A stretch of DNA of 17,742 bases from an uncultured Rubritalea sp. (GTDB taxonomy: Bacteria > Verrucomicrobiota > Verrucomicrobiia > Verrucomicrobiales > Akkermansiaceae), in contig CALFBV010000009.1 in the NCBI GenBank assembly GCA_937951395.1, positions 1 through 17,742 of the forward strand, read 5' to 3'. Shown here one piece after another: positions 15,640 through 17,742 of this stretch. Each line of letters begins with the position of its first letter. The first letter of the stretch is position 1. Position numbers and translations under genes: made by a program. The notes beneath the pieces are model-generated. The model searched no databases. It saw only the letters and a program-made list of their open reading frames with translations, and was not told the DNA's origin.

Positions 15640-16677
15640 ATGATAAAACGCAGAATCATCCTCTTATCTCAATCAATCTTACTATCTTTGAGCTCATTTA
15701 GCTCTGCACAGGCCGTGGCTGCCCCCCCTGTGAAGGAAATTACTAAGCCCAAGCTCACTACATTAACTGAGGCTGAAATAGCAGCTATCTTTAAAAAGGC
15801 TACCGCTATTGCCAATGAAGACTTAACCGAGCTCAAGCACCCTTTGAAGCCTATGCTCTGGAAGGTGGAAGGAAAGGAAATCAAGAAAGCGAGCTATCTT
15901 TTCGGCAGCATCCATGTGGCAGACGAGAACATCACCACTCTCCACCCAGACGCTGAAGCAGCATATCAGCAAGCCAACACCATCGCCACCGAGGTGAGCA
16001 TGGGGCTATTGAGCCAGCTAGCTAGCATCAATATGATGTCACGTCAGGACGGAAAAACCCTCAAAGAATCAATCGGAGAAGACCTTCACACCGAAATCAA
16101 CGCCGAGTTAGCAGCCATCCATGATTCACTTTCCACTGAACCATTTGAGAAAATGAAAACCTGGGCAGTCACGCTCATGCTAGGAATGATGGAAGAAGCC
16201 GTGAAAGGTGGCGAACCACTTGACCTCCAAATCTGGGACAGAGCAGGAGACGACGATAAAAAACGCTGGGCACTAGAGACCTCTGCTGAGCAGATGGGTG
16301 GCTTTGATAAAATGACTGAAGAAGAACAGATTATCCTCCTTAAGGATTCTATATTTGGTATTAAATTATTCAAAAAAGAAAAGCTTAGCCCACTAGTGAT
16401 GCTCAAAAACCTCTATCTAAAAGGCGAACTAGAAGATATTTATTCCATATTCCAAAGTTTGTCGCGCATCGAAGGCACCAATCAAGAAGTTAGCAACAAA
16501 TTCGAGAAACTCATCCTTTTTGACCGCAATGAAAGAATGACAACTAAAATCATAAAGAAACTCACAGAAGCGCCTGATAAATCACACTTTATGGTGGCCG
16601 GCACACTACACTATATAGGCGATCACAACGTGGTAGATCTACTCCGCAAACAAGGGTATAAGGTCACCCGACAATAA
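15640..16677 (+). CDS. Exported TraB/GumN (Tiki-like) family protein
   Basis: The 345 residues begin with a signal peptide (MIKRRIILLSQSILLSLSS, cleavage probably after AQA or AVA, about 25-28), so the protein is periplasmic or secreted. The TraB/GumN fold is marked by LWKVEGKE followed by SYLFGSIHVAD, which holds the first GxxH (89-92), LHPDAEAAYQQAN (101-113), an acidic position in IATEVS (Glu118), and the C-terminal MVAGTLHYIGDHNVVDLL with the second GxxH (321-324). Two GxxH motifs plus a Glu are the proposed metal site of Tiki-type proteases, so a metal-dependent hydrolase is plausible, but most bacterial members are uncharacterised. It starts 115 nt after hemH with no visible hairpin between, so weak read-through is possible. 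The N-terminus between the signal and the domain (30-70) is unusually long. Confidence 0.85.
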   Translation: MIKRRIILLSQSILLSLSSFSSAQAVAAPPVKEITKPKLTTLTEAEIAAIFKKATAIANEDLTELKHPLKPMLWKVEGKEIKKASYLFGSIHVADENITTLHPDAEAAYQQANTIATEVSMGLLSQLASINMMSRQDGKTLKESIGEDLHTEINAELAAIHDSLSTEPFEKMKTWAVTLMLGMMEEAVKGGEPLDLQIWDRAGDDDKKRWALETSAEQMGGFDKMTEEEQIILLKDSIFGIKLFKKEKLSPLVMLKNLYLKGELEDIYSIFQSLSRIEGTNQEVSNKFEKLILFDRNERMTTKIIKKLTEAPDKSHFMVAGTLHYIGDHNVVDLLRKQGYKVTRQ

Positions 16678-16741
16678 AAATTACATAATCTTTGTAACTT
16701 TCTCGCAACTTCCCCTACGATAAGCGGTTAATACCCCCGTC

Positions 16742-16746
16742 AGGAG
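16742..16746 (+). promoter_or_regulatory. Shine-Dalgarno site AGGAG
   Basis: AGGAG lies 10 nt before the ATG at 16757. It is the only convincing Shine-Dalgarno sequence before a gene in this window, which supports that start and suggests efficient initiation for the small membrane protein. Confidence 0.65.
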
Positions 16747-16756
16747 ACTTTAGGAC

Positions 16757-17266
16757 ATGAAAAACACAGCTAACAATTCAAACCAGAATGAAGATTCATT
16801 CAATGCTCAGCAATTTAATGAGCTAGAGAACGATACCATCTGGACACTGCTCGAAAATGCAGAGAAGACTTCACCAGTGGAAGCTAGCCCTATGTTCGCT
16901 AGAAATGTAATGCGTGAGATTCGCCTCTCTACGGCTGAAGTCACAGCGACTCAATCATTTTGGCAACGTATATTCGCGCCTAAGATCAATAAAGCAGTTT
17001 TCGCAGTCGGTGCCACAGCAGCCTGTGCCGCACTTGCTTTCACCATGATGTCTGAGCAGAATTCTGAGCCTACACCAGTCACTGCTGATACTGAATTTCT
17101 TGGCGAAATAGCAGATGAGTTATCCATGGATGAACTCGCTGTCTTAGAAGAAACCACTCCCCTTGAAACTGAACTAGATAGTTTCACAAATGAAATGCTC
17201 GACCTTGCTAGCCAAGACCCTTTCTACATCTCTGAAGAAGAGATCGAGATCGCTATGCAAATGTAG
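16757..17266 (+). CDS. Anti-sigma-factor-like single-pass membrane protein
   Basis: The 169 residues have a cytoplasmic N-terminal part with NDTIWTLLENAEKTSPVEAS (25-44) and PMFARNVMREIRL (45-57), a Trp/basic patch (FWQRIF, 68-73), a single hydrophobic helix (about 78-98) and an acidic C-terminal tail of about 70 residues. This layout, especially 'xxW-LL--A---xxSPxFAR-V-REIR', is what I recall from genes downstream of ECF sigma factors in Verrucomicrobia, so a membrane-tethered anti-sigma or sigma-linked regulator is likely. No sigma gene lies beside it here: the upstream neighbour is the TraB/GumN gene. No zinc-binding HxxxCxxC motif is present. The ORF ends in TAG followed by nine C. Function is inferred from layout only. 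Confidence 0.6.
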   Translation: MKNTANNSNQNEDSFNAQQFNELENDTIWTLLENAEKTSPVEASPMFARNVMREIRLSTAEVTATQSFWQRIFAPKINKAVFAVGATAACAALAFTMMSEQNSEPTPVTADTEFLGEIADELSMDELAVLEETTPLETELDSFTNEMLDLASQDPFYISEEEIEIAMQM

Positions 17267-17282
17267 CCCCCCCCCTCAGATC

Positions 17283-17300
17283 GTGTCACAAATTTGACAC
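17283..17300 (+). repeat. Short inverted repeat GTGTCA-N6-TGACAC, candidate operator
   Basis: Six-bp perfect arms with a 6-bp spacer lie 45 nt before the GAPDH start. The right arm overlaps a TTGACA hexamer (17294-17299) that could act as a -35 element, but no good -10 follows at 16-18 nt. A repressor site over the promoter of the last gene is possible. Confidence 0.35.
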
Positions 17301-17344
17301 ATAGCTTCTCTTCACTTTTTCAAATTTCCTGTTATCCTCAATTT

Positions 17345-17742
17345 ATGTTAAAAGTAGGCATCAACGGATTTGGCAGAATGGGCAGACTCGGATTTAGACA
17401 GGGATTTGATCACCCTGAGTATCAGATCGTCCAGATCAATGAGCATAAAGGAACAGCGGAGACCGCTGCGCATCTATTAGAGTTCGACACTGTGCATGGC
17501 CGATGGGACAGAGGTATTTCATTTAATAAAAACTCGATCACTGTGGATAGCCAGAAAATTCCAGTCACTCTAGAAAACACGATTGAAGCAGTTGACTGGT
17601 CAGGCTGTGATATCGTCATTGAGTCCACTGGAGCATTCCGCACAGAGGCCTCACTGAGCGAATATTTCCGTCAAGGCGTGAAGAAAGTAGTCGTGGCAGC
17701 CCCAGTTAAAGAAGGCGGCGCGCTCAACGTCGTCATGGGATG
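17345..17742 (+). CDS. gap: Glyceraldehyde-3-phosphate dehydrogenase, ArsJ-associated type (partial, 3' end beyond window)
   Basis: The first 132 codons are present. MLKVGINGFGRMGRLGFR holds the Rossmann GxGxxG. Unlike glycolytic GAPDH (IND..D....AYLLKYDSTHG in E. coli), this one has VQINEHKG (29-36) and TAAHLLEFDTVHGRW (40-54), then WSGCDIVIESTGAF (85-98) and VVVAAPVKEGGALNVVMG (115-132). These match the branch encoded beside arsJ, whose product makes 1-arseno-3-phosphoglycerate from arsenate for export by ArsJ. The catalytic Cys and the rest lie off the right edge. Another type I GAPDH serving glycolysis is the alternative. There is no Shine-Dalgarno sequence. The 78-nt stretch before it carries a nine-C run and a short inverted repeat. 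Confidence 0.8.
   Translation, partial: MLKVGINGFGRMGRLGFRQGFDHPEYQIVQINEHKGTAETAAHLLEFDTVHGRWDRGISFNKNSITVDSQKIPVTLENTIEAVDWSGCDIVIESTGAFRTEASLSEYFRQGVKKVVVAAPVKEGGALNVVMG

Noticed and set aside
17267..17275. Nine-C run as a programmed frameshift site
   Set aside because: It follows the stop codon of the anti-sigma-like gene and precedes the next start, so no frame is affected.
17294..17337. Sigma-70 promoter with TTGACA as -35 for gap
   Set aside because: The hexamer is perfect, but no acceptable -10 occurs 16-18 nt downstream, and the nearest TTATCC is about 32 nt away. It is recorded only as an inverted repeat.

Overview
The window looks like a chromosomal segment of a verrucomicrobial bacterium (Akkermansiaceae/Rubritaleaceae-like). 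This is an inference from three things: the mix of protein families (type II glutamine synthetase, ferrochelatase with an internal Cys cluster, anti-sigma-like protein, long coiled-coil membrane protein); moderate base composition; and start codons that almost never have a Shine-Dalgarno sequence (12 of 13 inspected lack one). I see no rRNA, tRNA, CRISPR array or insertion sequence.

Layout. 1-189: the 5' end of a group IIC intron on the minus strand, running off the left edge and inserted just behind the intrinsic terminator of typA (264-2087, minus). 2369-3382: glnA (type II glutamine synthetase) behind a textbook sigma-54 promoter, closed by a strong terminator. 3383-3710: a gene-free stretch with two palindromes. 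3711-6476: a secreted metzincin-type protease and a CreC-like sensor kinase, probably one operon. 6473-7045 (minus): an MnmM/YtqB-type tRNA methyltransferase whose stop overlaps the kinase stop. 7224-8600: lpdA. 8658-13743 (all minus): an HDAC-fold protein that has lost most catalytic residues, and upstream of it a giant coiled-coil membrane protein split by one in-frame UAG into an 1183-residue part and a C-terminal part. 13863-14309: a small HEAT-like protein, divergent from it. 14514-15524: hemH with a six-cysteine internal cluster. 15640-16677: an exported TraB/GumN (Tiki-like) protein. 16757-17266: an anti-sigma-like single-pass membrane protein. 17345 to the right edge: the start of a GAPDH of the ArsJ-associated type.

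How the parts relate. Most genes are housekeeping units with their own signals: translation GTPase, nitrogen assimilation under RpoN, tRNA wobble modification, dihydrolipoamide dehydrogenase and haem synthesis. The less ordinary material is the intron nested behind a terminator, the protease plus CreC pair without a visible CreB, the UAG-interrupted coiled-coil protein followed by a degenerate deacetylase, and the possible start of an arsenate-export module at the right edge. No multi-gene system is complete enough in the window to be called a new defence or biosynthetic system.
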